A stretch of DNA of 64,000 bases, from positions 2,728,001 through 2,792,000 of the forward strand of contig CAVWCQ010000008.1 of NCBI GenBank assembly GCA_963753545.1, read 5' to 3'. The stretch comes from CAVWCQ01 sp963753545 (GTDB taxonomy: Bacteria; Chloroflexota; Anaerolineae; Aggregatilineales; Aggregatilineaceae). The notes below the pieces were generated by a model, which made no database searches, was not told the DNA's origin, and was given only the letters and a program-made list of their open reading frames with translations. Below are positions 35,501-44,221 of this stretch, piece by piece (the first letter of the stretch is position 1; each line of letters starts with the position of its first letter). Both the position numbers and the translations under genes were made by a program.

Positions 35501-37111
35501 ATGAAGCAATTTGCTGGGAACCGCCGAGCAATCAGCCTGATCCTCCTGCTGGCTGTGGCAGGGCTGGCACTGCGCCTGATTCTGCTGATCCATGCGGGCT
35601 GGCGCTATGACTATGACGAGGGCATGGTCGGGCTGCAAGTGCTGCGCATTCAACGCGGGCAGCGCCCCATCTTCCACCCCGGACAACCCTATCTCGCCGC
35701 TCTGGAGTCTTATCTGATCGCTCTGTGCTTCGATCTGTTTGGGGCAAATGCTATCACGCTTAAGATCGTACCCTGGCTGCTATCGGGGGCCTATATTGGG
35801 ACGGCGGGCTGGCTCGGCTGGTGCGTCTTTAGCCGCCGCGTGGGAGTCTTGACTACTCTGCTTGCCGCCTTTGCCCCTGCCTACCTCCTCATCGTCGGCA
35901 TGAAAACCTGGGGCGCGACGGCGGAAACACTGCTGCTGGGCAACCTTGCCCTGATCTGTGCCAGCCTCGCGCTAGACGCAAGTCGTAGACAGGCCGCACA
36001 AAATCGCGCGTTGATCCTGCTGGGGTTTATCGGCGGGGTGGCCTTCTGGGTGTCGTGGCTGATCGCATTTTACGCGATCCCCATTGTGATCACTCTGCTC
36101 TGGTTCGGGCGCAAGGTATTAGGTCGATGCTGGTGGGCGGCTGTGATCGCCTTTTTCGCCGGAAGCGCTCCCTTCTGGCTCTACAACCTCCAGCACAATT
36201 GGGCGACCTTCCACTACCTATTTAATGACCAGGGTGACACCTGGGGCAACGTGCTGCCTGTGCTCGATCACCTGAATTATGACCTCGCGCCGCGTCTGGT
36301 CAGCGGCGATCCAAGGTGGCACATTCTCAGTTGGCCCGCTATCTGGTGGTTACAAATCGTCTACGAGGGGGGATTGATTGCGCTCATCGCCGCCGCGAGT
36401 CGCCGCAAAGCATCCCCAAAACACCCTGCCCAGGTGCTATTGGCCTTATTCGCGGTTGGCCTGCCGATCATCTACGTCAGCAGCGGCTATGGCAATCACG
36501 CGCTCAATTCGTTCGGGTTTGATGCAACTGGGCGCTATGTGCTCATGATCCATTCCGTGCTGCCCATTGGTGCCGCTGCCCTGTGTGATGGATTGGGCCA
36601 CTGGCGGCGCAGGCTTCGTCTTCCTGCCGCCGCGATCCTGAGCAGCGTGATCGTGCTCAATCTGCTCGGTGCGGCGCGAATTAACCCAACCCAGGCATTT
36701 ACATCACCCTACTACACGCGCCAGCCCGCTACGCTCAAACCGCTGATCCGCTACCTGGATGAACAGAAAATCCGGGCTGTCTGGACTGATGTAGGCATCG
36801 CTCATGTTTTGATGTTTGAAACTCAAGAGCGGATTTTAGCGGCAGATTGGTATGATATTTATGGGGCAAAGGGGCTGGTGCGGTTCCCAGAAGTTCCGTT
36901 GAAGATCAAACAGGCCGAGCGAGTCGCTGGGCAAGTTGCCTACGTCGAAGTGATCTTGCCCGGCCAGACAAACACACCTTTTGAGCGAGCGTTTGAAGAA
37001 GCGGGTATCCGCTATACAGCGGCTCGTCCCTCGCCCGATTTGCTGGTGATTATCCCACTGGAACCCGTTGACCCGGCCCAGGTCGATGAGGGATTGGGAT
37101 ACCAGTTCTGA
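35501..37111 (+). CDS. Polytopic glycosyltransferase (GT39/PMT_2-like)
   Basis: The 536-residue protein has about ten or more hydrophobic segments. After the first helix comes HAGWRYDYDEGMVGLQVLRI, the acidic first extracytoplasmic loop typical of PMT and ArnT-like enzymes, then HPGQPYLAALESYLIALCF. These enzymes move a sugar from a polyprenyl-phosphate donor to a protein or glycolipid outside the cell. Because its neighbour has a Thr/Pro-rich segment, O-glycosylation of such stalks is an attractive but unproven idea. It converges on the CARDB lipoprotein gene, with only two bases between the stops. Confidence 0.8.
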   Translation: MKQFAGNRRAISLILLLAVAGLALRLILLIHAGWRYDYDEGMVGLQVLRIQRGQRPIFHPGQPYLAALESYLIALCFDLFGANAITLKIVPWLLSGAYIGTAGWLGWCVFSRRVGVLTTLLAAFAPAYLLIVGMKTWGATAETLLLGNLALICASLALDASRRQAAQNRALILLGFIGGVAFWVSWLIAFYAIPIVITLLWFGRKVLGRCWWAAVIAFFAGSAPFWLYNLQHNWATFHYLFNDQGDTWGNVLPVLDHLNYDLAPRLVSGDPRWHILSWPAIWWLQIVYEGGLIALIAAASRRKASPKHPAQVLLALFAVGLPIIYVSSGYGNHALNSFGFDATGRYVLMIHSVLPIGAAALCDGLGHWRRRLRLPAAAILSSVIVLNLLGAARINPTQAFTSPYYTRQPATLKPLIRYLDEQKIRAVWTDVGIAHVLMFETQERILAADWYDIYGAKGLVRFPEVPLKIKQAERVAGQVAYVEVILPGQTNTPFERAFEEAGIRYTAARPSPDLLVIIPLEPVDPAQVDEGLGYQF

Positions 37112-37113
37112 GC

Positions 37114-38827
37114 CTAGGGGTTCACGTTGTAGGTGATACTCCCCCGGTTGTTCGCTTCACCATTTCCTTCGGCGACCGCGTTGTAAAGATCAATATCCAC
37201 GACACCTGTTAAGCCAGTACCGGACCCTTTGAGCGTGACGCGGAAGAATATCTCTTTCGTTCCACCCGGCGGCAGCGACGGAATGCGCGGATCGGCAGGG
37301 CTGTGTTCGTCGCCCGGCTGGAAAGTTAACATCGCATCAGCTTCTGGTGATGCCGTTCCGCCTGCATTACGAACGACCGCATAGACGTAAAAGAGCACAT
37401 TTGCCTGGGGTGTTGCCGGATCTAACCGGATGCTGTCGATCACCAGATCAGCCGGGCCAGCCGGAGTCAGCGAGGGCGCACCAGTCGGTATGACGGGCGG
37501 CGGCGGAGCGGCGACAAGTGGAACCTGACTCGCATCACCCTGAATGACTACCAGACCACCAAAAATCCAGGCCGTTCCATCGCGATAGGGGATCGCCCAC
37601 CATGTACTCTCCGAATTGCGCCCGACAATCTCCACCTGCTGCCCCTGCGTAAACGAACCGACCGCCGGGTAGTTAATGCCCGGTCCCTGCCGGATATTCA
37701 GAGTCGCCACATTCACCAGGGCTGTTGGGCCGCCGCTTGGGTTAGTAAACGTTGTCGGTGATGGCAGCGCAGCCTGTGTTGGCGTTAGCTGTGAAGTTAG
37801 CGTCGCAGAGACATCAACGGGTCCTCCGCTGGGCGTAAAGGTCGGTGGTACGGCATTGACGGGAAGCGTGTCGACATTGATTGCACTGCCAGAGGGAAGC
37901 GCTACCGGGCGGTCCACAACCTTGATCGCGACGTCGCTGCTGCCCAGTGACATCCCATCGGCGCGAAACGCTTCAGCCGTGATCAGGTGACCTGTTTTGC
38001 CAGTCGCAACCCAGGCAACAATGCCATTCAGCACAGGTTCACCGTTTTCCGAATTCGATGTGATTTGGCCAACCGTCATGTCATCCACACGGAATTCAAT
38101 ACGGGCCACGCCCATCTCAGATTGGGCGACGGCTGCCAGATCGATCTGCGTCCCTTCGGCATAACTCTGAATATCTGCCTGATAGACATTGGTTGCAGGT
38201 GAAAGCAGAAGCACCAGCGGCTGCGTCACTGGTCCCGACACGACGTGGAAATCATCATATTCAGCAGGCGAACTGCCTTCGGCACGCAGTTCAATCCCGC
38301 CAGGGCCTAATGGATCCGGATCAACAACCGAAAGGGTGGATTGTCCATTAAAGAGGATGTTTTGTTTGTTACCGCGCGCCTCAATTTCCACCTCAACCCA
38401 TTGGTCAGTGGGGGCACTGATCGGGGAACTCGCCAGTGAAACCGGATCGCCTATCCCGGTCCGCCGTTGCAGTTCCAGCGTGTCAGCCTGAATACGCAGC
38501 AGATAAGCGCCCTGCTCCGACACCCGGTAGCCAATCAGCAGCACTGCATCGCCTGTACGCTTGCCGCGTACGGAGAGTTCGATATCGTCCCAGCGCACGC
38601 GGCGCGCCGCGTAACCGCCTCCATCAAGATGCAAAGCCTGGTTTTCAACACGCGCGCTGGGGGAATAATCCCACCCATTAAGAGAGGTGGTCATGAATGA
38701 GTCCGTCAGAGTTCGCATTGGATGGCGCAGTGTTGGTATCGGACGACGACGTAGAGAGGCTGCATGACAATACGCCAAGCGCCAGAACAGTGAGGACAAT
38801 GATTAGTGGTCGCCAGGGACCGAACAT
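37114..38827 (-). CDS. Lipoprotein with beta-sandwich, SH3-like and CARDB-type domains, frame broken once
   Basis: The first ORF frame begins without a signal peptide, but a better N-terminus lies in another frame: an ATG at 38827 after GGAG gives MFGPWRPLIIVLTVLALGVLSC, a lipoprotein signal with lipobox LGVLSC. The two frames meet at about 38695-38720. The joined protein (about 571 residues) has a concanavalin-like domain (LNGWDYSPSARVENQALHL to SSPAEYDDFHV), an Ig-like region, a Thr/Pro linker, an SH3-like domain (LNIRQGPGINYPAVGSFTQGQQVEIVG) and a C-terminal CARDB-like domain (DLVIDSIRLDPATPQAN). It should be anchored outside the membrane by a lipidated Cys. The precise break position is uncertain. 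Confidence 0.78.
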
Positions 38828-38969
38828 AATGCTCCTTCACCACAGAGCCAGGACGCCGTAGCCAAAATTACTGCGTCCCCCAGCAGATTAACGGAAAAAC
38901 AGGGATCGCGCAATTCCGGTACAATGGAACTCGCTCACTATTCTAAAACAGAGCCGATTGGATAGCACA

Positions 38970-40025
38970 ATGCGTAGCCTTCGTTCTACCCCCGCTGCAC
39001 CTATCTTTTACGGGCAGGTTCACTTTGGCCTGTTTCAGGAACCGTTCGAGCAGCTTAACCTGATCGACGCTGATATCAATGGGCATCGGTGGGTTCCCCG
39101 ATGGTGGCGCAACCTGCGGCTGAAGGAGTGGCAGCATTTCGGCATCATCAGCGACGATGTGTACTGCGGGATGGCTGTGTTCGACGGCAAATTTATGGGA
39201 ACCTCGTTTTTTTATGTCGTGGACAGGGCCACCCATGTCGTTTTGGAACACAAGCGCACCTCGCTCAATCGTGGCGCTATCCATGTGCCGGAGCGCCTGA
39301 TCGATGGCAACGGGTTTTTCCGCGCGCCGGGCTATCACATTCAGATCAAAAACCGGGTGCGCCAGGGAACCCATCACCTGAGCGCGCAGATCAGTGCCGA
39401 GGCGGGCAAACCTGCCATCCAGGCGGATTTCATCCTGCACGAAGATTTGAACCATGTGCAGCCACTCATCGCCGTGCTGCCCATCAACGATTATCGCCGC
39501 CCAATGTATACGCACAAGGCTGTTTGCCCGGTTGAAGGGTATCTGCGTCTTGGAGATCGAGAGTGGAAACTCTCCCGGGAACGCAGTTGGGGCTTGATTG
39601 ACGTGCAAAAGACGTTTTACCCGCGCGATGCCTTCTGGACATGGGCTACCTTTGCTGGTACGGATCATAACGGCGTGCCGATTGCTGTCAATCTGACACA
39701 CAACATGATTCGTAATGACGAGGAATGGAACGAGTGCTGCGCCTGGATCGATGGGCGGCTGTCGCTGTTGAGCGCAGCGCGGTTCCAGTTTGATCCGCGT
39801 GCCATCCTCAAACCCTGGGAGATTGTCACTACCGATGGGCGAGTGAAACTAATCTTCACTCCTGAAGGCGAGCGCGCCGAACAGATCAATCTGCTCGGCA
39901 TTATCCAATCCGATTTTCACCAACCGTTCGGAACCTATCGCGGCACGATTGTCGATGATGCCGGGCAGCAGCATGTTATTAACGGCGCGTTTGGCGTGGC
40001 AGAGCACCATATCCTGAAAGCATAG
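38970..40025 (+). CDS. DUF2804-family protein
   Basis: The 351-residue protein matches DUF2804 features: a long beta-rich sequence with RERSWGLIDVQKTFYPRDAFWTWATFAG in the middle, HNGVPIAVNLTHN, and a closing QPFGTYRGTIVDDAG. The family resembles hydroxyneurosporene-synthase or lipocalin-like beta barrels and has no proven activity. Many members are near lipid or oxidoreductase genes. I use the ATG at 38970; an in-frame TTG at 38958 is four codons upstream. It is divergent from the CARDB lipoprotein gene. Confidence 0.82.
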   Translation: MRSLRSTPAAPIFYGQVHFGLFQEPFEQLNLIDADINGHRWVPRWWRNLRLKEWQHFGIISDDVYCGMAVFDGKFMGTSFFYVVDRATHVVLEHKRTSLNRGAIHVPERLIDGNGFFRAPGYHIQIKNRVRQGTHHLSAQISAEAGKPAIQADFILHEDLNHVQPLIAVLPINDYRRPMYTHKAVCPVEGYLRLGDREWKLSRERSWGLIDVQKTFYPRDAFWTWATFAGTDHNGVPIAVNLTHNMIRNDEEWNECCAWIDGRLSLLSAARFQFDPRAILKPWEIVTTDGRVKLIFTPEGERAEQINLLGIIQSDFHQPFGTYRGTIVDDAGQQHVINGAFGVAEHHILKA

Positions 40026-40047
40026 GGCTACAGATCGACGCAGGCGA

Positions 40048-40394
40048 TCAGGTTCCCGATTCTTCCAGGCCCAACCAGCGGTTGAAGGTGAAGGTCCAGG
40101 CGCGGCTGGTTTCATCGTCCTCGACGCGGACATCTTTCACCTGCCACCCAGATGACGGGCCAACCTCGCTGTTGTCCTGGCGCAAACAGCAGCGCGCCAG
40201 ATCGCCCAAATCGGGCACTTCGAGAATATACTTATCCGTGCCTCCGGTTTCGAAGGAGAAGATATCCTTGGGCGGCAAAAGATCTCTTCTGTCTGGCCAT
40301 TTGTGCCGAAAAGCTGAATATATACATTGCTATCGGTGCCAGCTACAGGATCATCACCCGTCCGAATGTAGATGGTATAAATGTTCTGCTTCAT
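40048..40394 (-). CDS. Stand-alone PLAT/LH2-domain protein, frame broken once
   Basis: Frame one (from ATG 40394) reads NIYTIYIRTGDDPVAGTDSN then VYIQLFGTNGQTEEIF. After a T-run at 40277-40280, frame two continues PPKDIFSFETGGTDKYILEV, PDLGDLARCCLRQDNSEVGP and WQVKDVRVEDDETSRAWTF. One missing T joins them into a 115-residue PLAT domain that covers nearly the whole protein. PLAT domains are calcium-dependent lipid or protein binding beta sandwiches, usually joined to lipases or lipoxygenases. Here no enzyme domain or signal peptide is present. An AGGATAGG lies upstream. It is convergent with DUF2804. Frame loss is most likely an indel error. Confidence 0.8.
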
Positions 40395-40465
40395 CTGTGG
40401 CCTATCCTCTACGTGTGTGGCATACTCTGATACGTGGCATTCCCTGAGTACTGGATTAATCGATT

Positions 40466-40945
40466 ATGACGCTGCAAAGACCTGATGTTTCTGTTTTTGT
40501 CCGCTCTGTGCAAACAGGCGATGCGCAGACCCTTCACCAGATGTGCTGGCCAGATCGGACTGCTGAAAGTGTACTGGAACTGTTGCAACGTACGAACCGC
40601 CTTTCGATGAATGGGCGCGGCTTGGGAGCTGTAGTGGTCAAAGGTGGCGATCCCTGTGCCTTTGGGCTGCTGACCGTCTGGCCGCGTGCCGCTGAGATCA
40701 GCGATTTGATCGTCTATGCCGATTACCGGGATCAGGGTATGGGTACGATGATCATCCAGTATCTGACAGATCGCGCCCGCGAATTGGGCGTGCGCAACCT
40801 CGAAATTGGGGTCGCCCTGTCGAACCCACGCGCACTGGCGCTGTACCGGCGGCTTGGATTTATCGATGGGCGGACCATTGACCTGAACCTGGGAAACGGT
40901 CCAGAGCCTGTCCTGTATCTCTACAAGACGCTGGCTCCTGCCTAG
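40466..40945 (+). CDS. GNAT-family N-acetyltransferase
   Basis: The 159-residue protein has a GNAT fold: an N-terminal FVRSVQTGDAQTLHQM start, VYADYRDQGMGTMIIQYLTDRARE (acetyl-CoA pyrophosphate loop, Q/RxxGxG/A), and SNPRALALYRRLGFIDGRTIDL near the end. Substrate is unknown. The stop codon overlaps the stop of the convergent hypothetical gene by four bases. Length is standard for single-domain GNATs. Confidence 0.88.
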   Translation: MTLQRPDVSVFVRSVQTGDAQTLHQMCWPDRTAESVLELLQRTNRLSMNGRGLGAVVVKGGDPCAFGLLTVWPRAAEISDLIVYADYRDQGMGTMIIQYLTDRARELGVRNLEIGVALSNPRALALYRRLGFIDGRTIDLNLGNGPEPVLYLYKTLAPA

Positions 40946-41592
40946 CCCGGCAAATCTTCACTTTCACCATTGTACAGACTGCGTACTGCTGGCGCTTCTG
41001 GATCCGGGTATCCGAAGCGATCAATGAGTGTACCGAGCGAAAACTCAAGGATATTCCGGGTTCCAATGAGCAGTTCCTGCAGCACAATGTCGATTACCAG
41101 CAGCATGCGTCCAAAATGACCATACTGGCCCCGCAGTGCCGTAAACAGCGTCGCATAGACTCGTTCACGCAGTTCTTCATTGAGTAAGCCGCTGCCCGGC
41201 CAGCCAACAACCCAATCGTGCTGGTATGAACCAATTGAGAGCACATCGGAACGCAGCAGAGCAAGTTGTTGGATGGCTGCCTTGCGCGCGGCGGCATCTT
41301 CCAGGCGGACTGCATCCCGGTATGGGACATTGCTCAGCACCCAATAGAGCTGGCCCGGCTCCGCCGCTTTGACGATGCGCCCCAGATTTTCTCGATCAAA
41401 CTGGTACGCTTTAGCCAGAGCGCGAGCGCAAAGCGAATAATAGCGGACAAGATGAACTTCAGCGGCATGATGGTCTACTCGCCAGAGCAGAGACAGATAA
41501 TCGCTGAAATCGAGAGGAAGCTGCGGCGAGCTAAATGGGCTGTAGTGGGATGTTAACTGGTTGATCCGGTCCTGGTCCGTGTGTTGGCTCAT
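40942..41592 (-). CDS. Hypothetical protein co-transcribed with homoserine dehydrogenase
   Basis: The 216-residue protein is mainly helical with conserved-looking aromatic and histidine clusters (LLWRVDHHAAEVHLVRYYSL). It has one mildly hydrophobic helix near the C-terminus (FGRMLLVIDIVLQELLIGTRN). It overlaps the homoserine dehydrogenase stop by four bases (ATGA), so the two are translationally coupled. I recognise no domain; its role in amino-acid metabolism can be suggested only by context. Confidence 0.65.
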   Translation of the reverse strand: MSQHTDQDRINQLTSHYSPFSSPQLPLDFSDYLSLLWRVDHHAAEVHLVRYYSLCARALAKAYQFDRENLGRIVKAAEPGQLYWVLSNVPYRDAVRLEDAAARKAAIQQLALLRSDVLSIGSYQHDWVVGWPGSGLLNEELRERVYATLFTALRGQYGHFGRMLLVIDIVLQELLIGTRNILEFSLGTLIDRFGYPDPEAPAVRSLYNGESEDLPG

Positions 41593-42635
41593 GGTGTTTC
41601 TTCCTCATATCGCCCGCGCGCGATATTAATCATATCGACAAGCATGCCGTATGCAGTCGTTGATGGGTCCGTAACTCCCTCGACAATGGTGATCTGGGGA
41701 AGTGCGTCTGTTTCTATCGTGACAGCGCTGCTTGACTGCCCAACATGGCTCAATGGATCAGACAGGGGCACACGTACAGGCCGCACACTGGCTCGAACGG
41801 TATCGCCGTCGCGCACCGCCTCGCACAGCAGTTTGAGCCGCTCACCCGCCGCTACCGCTTCACGCACATCAGCAGCAGTCACCTCGCCAATTCCGGTCCG
41901 GTCTACATCGGTGGGGCGAATATCCGCGCCCATGAATACATTCGCCAGAACCACTGTTTTGACAGCAGCGTCCCATCCTTCCAGGTCGTTGGAAGGGTCC
42001 GCTTCGGCAATGCCGATCCGCTGTGTTTCGGCTATGGCGGCCTCTAAAGATATCCCTTTTTCCAGGCTGCTCAAGATGTAGTTGGTTGTACTGTTTAAAA
42101 TGCCGCGTATCCGATTGACCGATGCTGCCAGCAGAGCCTCTCGCGCAAGGATCAGCACAGGCGCGCCATCCATGACGGTGCTTTCAAAAAAGAAACCCCG
42201 CCCCTTTTGGCGAGCCAGTTCAGACAGTTCGCGGTACGCGAAGGCAACCGGTCCCTTATTGGCTGTGACCACATGCCGCCCCATGTTCAGCGCGGTACGC
42301 ACATAATCGGTAGCAGGCTGCCCGGTCTGTGGATTCAGCCACGTCGTCTCCATGATCAGATCGGCAGGGCAGGCTTCGAGGAAAGCAAAGGGATCTTGTA
42401 CAGGCGCAAGGCGGCTCAAAGGATCTAGCTGGTTGCTCGCATCAATGACCGCTATAGCGGCAGCCAGATCAAGTCCATCAGGATCAATCGCATAACCACG
42501 CGATTGGGTCGCAATGCCGGTTACGCTGAATGTGAGGTTATATTCTTTTTCGAGAACATCGGCTTTGCGGAGGAGCAGGTGGGCCAATTCCCGCGCAACG
42601 TGCCCATATCCCAGCATCGCGATCTTGAGGTGCAT
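41589..42635 (-). CDS. hom: Homoserine dehydrogenase
   Basis: The 348-residue protein starts LKIAMLGYGHVARELAHLLL, an NAD(P)-binding Rossmann motif. It has TANKGPVAFAY, FFFESTVMDGAPVL, then GILNSTTNYILSSLEKG and DPSNDLEGWDAAVK, which are hallmarks of the homoserine dehydrogenase catalytic domain. It reduces aspartate-semialdehyde to homoserine, a precursor of methionine and threonine. There is no ACT domain, so feedback control of the usual type is missing. The ATG at 42635 has GGAAGAGG just upstream; a longer frame to 42677 would start inside the tnpB element. The insertion ends 35 bases from this start codon, so the native promoter may have been displaced. Confidence 0.92.
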   Translation of the reverse strand: MHLKIAMLGYGHVARELAHLLLRKADVLEKEYNLTFSVTGIATQSRGYAIDPDGLDLAAAIAVIDASNQLDPLSRLAPVQDPFAFLEACPADLIMETTWLNPQTGQPATDYVRTALNMGRHVVTANKGPVAFAYRELSELARQKGRGFFFESTVMDGAPVLILAREALLAASVNRIRGILNSTTNYILSSLEKGISLEAAIAETQRIGIAEADPSNDLEGWDAAVKTVVLANVFMGADIRPTDVDRTGIGEVTAADVREAVAAGERLKLLCEAVRDGDTVRASVRPVRVPLSDPLSHVGQSSSAVTIETDALPQITIVEGVTDPSTTAYGMLVDMINIARGRYEEETP

Positions 42636-42670
42636 GGGCCTCTTCCTTTCGTTGGCTGACCGTTTACCTC

Positions 42671-42790
42671 GTGACATTCCCCACGCCTAAAGGCGGGGGC
42701 TTCTGACGGACGCATGAACGTACCCTGGCTCGAAAAGCGAGGGCAGCGGTTCTACGTTATCCGGCACGGGTGTGTCCCACCCGGCTCGAT
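42671..42790 (-). ncRNA. Inferred omegaRNA (reRNA) region of the tnpB element
   Basis: In IS605 elements the TnpB guide RNA scaffold lies at the 3' end of tnpB and the right end, with the guide in flanking DNA. Here the last 120 bases of the element, including the end hairpin, are the part best shared with the 340-base relative. The guide would be the next bases outside the element, starting GAGGTAAACGG. The extent is inferred, not observed. Confidence 0.45.
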
Positions 42791-43862
42791 TTAGGATGTT
42801 GATAGCAGCGTTATGATCTCTATCGAGCGATAGACCACAATCGCAAATGACCCAGCGGGTCGAAAGGTCGAAGTCTTGGAACAGGACACCACAAGCCGAG
42901 CAAGTCTTGGACGTAAAGGCGGGGTTGACCAAGGCGATCTCACGACCAGCGTTTTCAGCTTTGTAGGTGAGATACTGCCGAAATGTAACCCATCCGCTGT
43001 CCAGAATGCTCTTGCTCAGGTGGCGATTGCGAACCAGGTTGCGAACACGCAAGTCTTCCAGCGCAATCTTGTCGAAGTGGCCCACCAGCGTGGTACTCAG
43101 TTTATGCAGGTAGTCCTTGCGTTGGCTGGCGACGTGTTCCTGTTGACGTTGTACTTGCTTGAGCACTTTTCGGCGGTTATGACTACCGCGCTGAGCGCGG
43201 GCAAGTTTACGCTGCAAAATACGGAGCCGTTTCTGTCCAGCACGGTAGAAGGCGGGGTGTGCGCCCTTCTCCCCGCGGCTGGTGGTGAGCAGGGCGGAAA
43301 GACCCACATCGATCCCCACAACCTGTCCGGTGGTTGGAAGGGGCTCTGCCGCTTCGACATCACAGGCAAAACAAACAAACCACTGTCCCGCTTGGTGGAT
43401 GATCCGAACCGTCTTGATCGTGCCTTCGAGGGGCCTGTGCCAGCGCACGCGAAGACGCCCGATCCCATACAACTTAAGGCGGCGACCATCCAGACGCGCT
43501 CCTGTACCGAACTGTTTGAACAAAAAGCTGCGATAGCGATGACGTCCCTTGAAGCGGGGATAGCCCGGCGTCTCATCTGCTTTCACGCGGCGAAAGAAGG
43601 CTTGAAAAGCGAGATCGACTTGTTCAATCACACTTTGAGCGGTCTGGCTGAACACCTGATCGGCATAAGGGAAAGTTTGGCGGTAGTGCTTGCCCAACTC
43701 ATACAACTCCGCTTTGTTCACGCCGTCCCGGTCCATCTCGTAAGCAGCCTTGCGTTCTGCCAGGGCCATATTATACAGCCCCCGACAGGCGTCCAGTACG
43801 CGCCACAGGTTGGTTTCCTGAGCGTGCGACGGATACAGGCGATACTTGTATGTTCGGAGCAT
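42687..43862 (-). CDS. tnpB: TnpB, RNA-guided nuclease of IS605-type element
   Basis: The 391-residue protein starts MLRTYKYRLYPSHAQETNLW, the N-terminal OrfB helix-turn-helix region. It has all three RuvC acidic residues: VVGIDVGLSALL, KIALEDLRVRN and LDRDHNAAINI. It also has a four-cysteine zinc finger, KTCSACG with VICDCGLSLD. TnpB is a DNA nuclease guided by an RNA from the element end, and helps keep the element at its site. Motifs are intact and no stop interrupts the frame, so activity is likely. The start at 43862 follows GAGGGTG; the frame is open to 43979. The element lacks tnpA. Confidence 0.93.
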   Translation of the reverse strand: MLRTYKYRLYPSHAQETNLWRVLDACRGLYNMALAERKAAYEMDRDGVNKAELYELGKHYRQTFPYADQVFSQTAQSVIEQVDLAFQAFFRRVKADETPGYPRFKGRHRYRSFLFKQFGTGARLDGRRLKLYGIGRLRVRWHRPLEGTIKTVRIIHQAGQWFVCFACDVEAAEPLPTTGQVVGIDVGLSALLTTSRGEKGAHPAFYRAGQKRLRILQRKLARAQRGSHNRRKVLKQVQRQQEHVASQRKDYLHKLSTTLVGHFDKIALEDLRVRNLVRNRHLSKSILDSGWVTFRQYLTYKAENAGREIALVNPAFTSKTCSACGVLFQDFDLSTRWVICDCGLSLDRDHNAAINILNRAGWDTPVPDNVEPLPSLFEPGYVHASVRSPRL

Positions 43863-44088
43863 TGCACCCTCAACGCAAATCACCCCGTCAGAAATCGTGC
43901 GTTGCTTAGGCACACGGATGTGACAGAGTGTTTTGAGCATCATCCGTTGTCTGCCTAAGCAAGGAGTAGGATAGCACATAAGTTCATAAAAGGCATAGAC
44001 ACACTTCTATCCCCACATCTCAAGATGGGGTCTTTTCGGCGCTTTTGGGTAATTATACTCAAGTTATGCTTTGTAGCAGACCCGGTTT
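43863..44088. other. Gene-free stretch: element left end and boundary
   Basis: Between tnpB and metH there are 359 non-coding bases. 43863-44048 is the 5' leader of tnpB and the element left end with its hairpin. 44049-44221 is host DNA upstream of metH, with a promoter candidate and a GCGCCCC/GGGGCGC hairpin at about 44150-44174. I see no cobalamin or SAM riboswitch consensus. Confidence 0.6.
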
Positions 44089-44118
44089 TTGACACTGGAT
44101 TCTCAAATATGCTACTAT
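44089..44118 (+). promoter_or_regulatory. Candidate promoter of metH
   Basis: TTGACA (44089-44094) matches the -35 consensus, and TACTAT (44113-44118) follows after 18 bases as a -10 with four of six matches. It lies 41 bases outside the tnpB element, so metH kept its own promoter. The leader to the metH ATG would be about 97 bases. Confidence 0.5.
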
Positions 44119-44221
44119 CGATTAATAAAACTGTGACCAATTCCGCTTGCGCCCCGCATTAATTCTGGGGCGCTTAACATGAATATCCCCTGTTGTCCGA
44201 GAGAGCCTAAAGAGTAACAAC

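Larger units (their letters stand above)
42671..44048 (-). mobile_element. IS605-type element carrying tnpB only
   Basis: Both ends can be set by comparison with the small relative at 54874-55213. The right end (42671, GTGAC on the plus strand) is followed by a hairpin CCCCaCGCC-TAAA-GGCGGGG. The left end (44048) borders TTAC on the element strand, and carries a hairpin CCCCaCATCT-CA-AGATGGGG at 44011-44030 next to the shared motif CGGCGCTTT. TTAC is the target tetranucleotide known from IS608. No tnpA is present, so the element needs a transposase in trans. It has inserted between hom and metH, with tnpB reading toward hom. Confidence 0.85.

Noticed and set aside
43863..44048. Remnant of a Y1 transposase (tnpA) in the tnpB element
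   Set aside because: No HUH motif or catalytic tyrosine context could be read in any frame.
44049..44221. Cobalamin or SAM riboswitch upstream of metH
   Set aside because: I found only one small GC hairpin and a promoter candidate; the conserved boxes of these riboswitches were not visible in this short leader.
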